64,000 nucleotides of DNA from an uncultured Oscillospiraceae bacterium. Lineage in GTDB: Bacteria; Bacillota; Clostridia; Oscillospirales; Ruminococcaceae. Positions 62,737 through 64,000 of this stretch are shown one piece after another. The stretch is taken from assembly GCA_910587335.1 (NCBI GenBank), contig CAJUMG010000002.1, positions 27,495-91,494 of the forward strand, given 5' to 3'. Numbering within the stretch: position 1 is the stretch's first letter; every line of letters begins with the position of its first letter. The notes under the pieces were generated by a model. It had not been told where the DNA came from. It saw only the letters and a list, made by a program, of their open reading frames with translations, and ran no database searches. Made by a program: the position numbers and the translations under genes.

Positions 62737-62772
62737 CGGCATTTCTGTTGTTTTTCAGAAATGCCGTTTTTT
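62735..62772 (+). terminator. attenuator terminator of the uracil permease
   Basis: AACGGCATTTCTG at 62735-62747 pairs perfectly with CAGAAATGCCGTT at 62756-62768; T-run 62767-62772. It starts at the last bases of the leader stop codon and lies 123 nt before the permease start. Confidence 0.88.
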
Positions 62773-62894
62773 ACTGTTCGCCTGCTCTTTTGCGTTTTGG
62801 GCGGCTGATGGAAACGAGGTGTCTTCCTTTCGGTTCTGCCGGAAGGGCCGTGCTCCAAAGAGCACGGCAAGAAAACAAACAGGGAGGAATTTCA

Positions 62895-64000
62895 ATGAGT
62901 AAACAGACCGCCTCCTCTGAACCAATCCGCGACGCGCGGGCATTGGGTACAGGGAAAATGCTGGTTTTAGGCATCCAGCACATGTTCGCCATGTTTGGCG
63001 CAACCATTCTGGTACCGATCATCACCGGCCTAAGCGTACAGGTTACGTTAATCTGCGCCGGCCTTGGAACGCTGTTCTTTCACCTTTGCACCAAATTTAA
63101 GGTGCCGGCTTTTCTCGGTTCATCCTTTGCCTTTTTGGGTGGTTTTACCGCTGTAAAAATGCTAGACACCGGCGTATATGCCGGTCTGAGTGAAGCGGAA
63201 AAGCTGCCCTATGCCTGCGGCGGCATTGTTGTGGCCGGTCTTTTGTACCTGGTCATGGCGGGAATTGTCCGGGTTGTCGGTATCAAACGCGTTATGCGCT
63301 TTCTGCCGCCGGTTGTCACCGGACCCATCATCATCCTGATTGGCCTGATTCTGGCTCCTAGCGCGGTTACCAACGCCTCGGAAAACTGGTGGCTGGCTGC
63401 TCTTTCTGTGGCGGTTATCGTCGTCTGCAACATGTGGGGTAAGGGCATGATTAAGATTATCCCCATTCTGATGGGCGTTATCATTCCCTACGTAGTGGCG
63501 CTGTGTTTTGGTATGATCGACTTTTCTGGTGTGGCCAAAGCAGGGATTGTGGGGCTGCCACCCTTCCAGCTAGCTAAGTTCGATCTGTCCGCCATCCTGA
63601 TTATGGCGCCGATTGCCATCGCCTCCATGATGGAACACATCGGCGATATGTCCGCCATCGGTGCCACCTGCGGCGAAAATTACATCGAAAATCCCGGCCT
63701 GCACCGAAGCCTGATTGGCGACGGACTGGCCACCGCTTTCGCCGCTTTGTTCGGCGGACCGGCCAATACCACCTATGGCGAAAACACCGGTGTTCTGGTG
63801 CTGTCCCGCGTGTACGATCCCCGTGTAGTACGCATTGCAGCTTATGGCGCAATTATTCTTTCCTTCAGTCCTGCCTTTGCGGAAATCATCCACTCAATCC
63901 CTACCGCGATTATCGGTGGTGTCTCCTTTGTGTTATATGGAATGATCTCAGCAGTAGGGGTGCGCAACGTTGTGGAAAACAAGGTGGACTTTACCAACAC
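62895..64000 (+). CDS. uraA: uracil permease (runs off window)
   Basis: 368 codons seen; the 3' end is beyond the window. Nucleobase-cation-symport-2 family: VLGIQHMFAMFGATILVPII at the N-terminus, ASMMEHIGDMSAIGATCGEN, and GGPANTTYGENTGVLVLSRV, which are characteristic of UraA-type uracil:proton symporters. AGGGAGG precedes ATG 62895. Expression is probably controlled by the leader-peptide attenuator upstream. A short GCCGTGCTC/GAGCACGGC stem at 62847-62869 lies just before the ribosome site. Confidence 0.93.
   Translation, partial: MSKQTASSEPIRDARALGTGKMLVLGIQHMFAMFGATILVPIITGLSVQVTLICAGLGTLFFHLCTKFKVPAFLGSSFAFLGGFTAVKMLDTGVYAGLSEAEKLPYACGGIVVAGLLYLVMAGIVRVVGIKRVMRFLPPVVTGPIIILIGLILAPSAVTNASENWWLAALSVAVIVVCNMWGKGMIKIIPILMGVIIPYVVALCFGMIDFSGVAKAGIVGLPPFQLAKFDLSAILIMAPIAIASMMEHIGDMSAIGATCGENYIENPGLHRSLIGDGLATAFAALFGGPANTTYGENTGVLVLSRVYDPRVVRIAAYGAIILSFSPAFAEIIHSIPTAIIGGVSFVLYGMISAVGVRNVVENKVDFTN

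Noticed and set aside
62847..62869. PyrR-binding loop or riboswitch before uraA
   Set aside because: The stem GCCGTGCTC/GAGCACGGC has no PyrR-loop consensus and no T-run; it is only noted as a possible stabilising or ribosome-site-near stem.

Overview
The window reads as a chromosome segment of a moderately GC-rich, spore-lineage Firmicute, most likely a gut-type member of Clostridia (Oscillospirales). The support is the tepA-ylzJ-spoIIIE neighbourhood, a T-box leader on alaS, RNase M5 beside holA/comEC, strong AGGAGG-type ribosome sites, frequent TTG/GTG starts, and many lipoproteins with a lipobox. The species assignment is inference.

Layout. 0.1-8.4 kb (all minus): a phosphopantetheinyl transferase, luxS, then an eight-gene cell-envelope run reading transglutaminase lipoprotein, beta-lactamase-fold lipoprotein, small lipoprotein, dltA, dltB, dltC, dltD and a tiny dltX-like gene that overlaps dltD. 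8.7-12.9 kb: XRE, LysR and MerR regulators and a redox-like group (flavodoxin lipoprotein, 5'-truncated DUF4405 protein, carboxymuconolactone-decarboxylase protein). 13.0-17.5 kb: a decayed island with an AT-rich core. It has a truncated parA, a 3' fragment of tRNA-fMet, one intact BtrH-like gene, broken ABC-exporter and radical-SAM/B12-type pieces, other mobile-element debris and the intact tRNA-fMet in opposite orientation. 17.6-25.4 kb (minus): DUF3006, stand-alone ComEC-type metallo-beta-lactamase protein, YgiQ radical SAM, FtsK/SpoIIIE, UppP, YlzJ, TepA. 25.6-29.1 kb: two tandem DUF1624-type acyltransferases and an orphan oligopeptide-binding lipoprotein. 29.2-36.9 kb: acetyltransferase, two HAD phosphatases, mini-MGMT protein, sortase-anchored protein, phosphoribosyltransferase, HIT protein, alaS with T-box and consensus promoter. 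37-45.5 kb (plus): glpK, comEC, holA, rnmV, a GyrI-like protein, an MBOAT and its DHHW/AlgJ-like partner. 45.5-50.8 kb: an AT-rich acquired module with an ABC transporter and two-component system, ending in a cut HTH gene and an 18-bp hairpin. 50.8-60.4 kb: UPF0210 and ACT proteins, a C26 amidotransferase, PHP phosphatase, Lrp regulator, aminotransferase, DUF362 ferredoxin, YibE/F, PTS-EIIC-like, TfoX-C. 60.6 kb to the end: a chemoreceptor and a uracil permease running off the window.

The most interesting points. (1) The uracil permease leader looks like an enterobacterial pyrBI attenuator: promoter, leader peptide with strong ribosome site, a 28-nt uninterrupted pyrimidine run inside the leader ORF, and a terminator that starts at the leader stop codon. 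(2) The MBOAT and its DHHW partner have both lost their signature catalytic residues, while the DltB in the same window keeps them. (3) The dlt operon carries upstream genes for an FmtA-like serine hydrolase and a transglutaminase, and a dltX-like gene at its 3' end rather than the usual 5' end. (4) ComEC has a degenerate metallo-beta-lactamase domain while a complete one is encoded separately. (5) The chemoreceptor carries a CZB-type zinc signature between its two membrane segments, so outside the cell.
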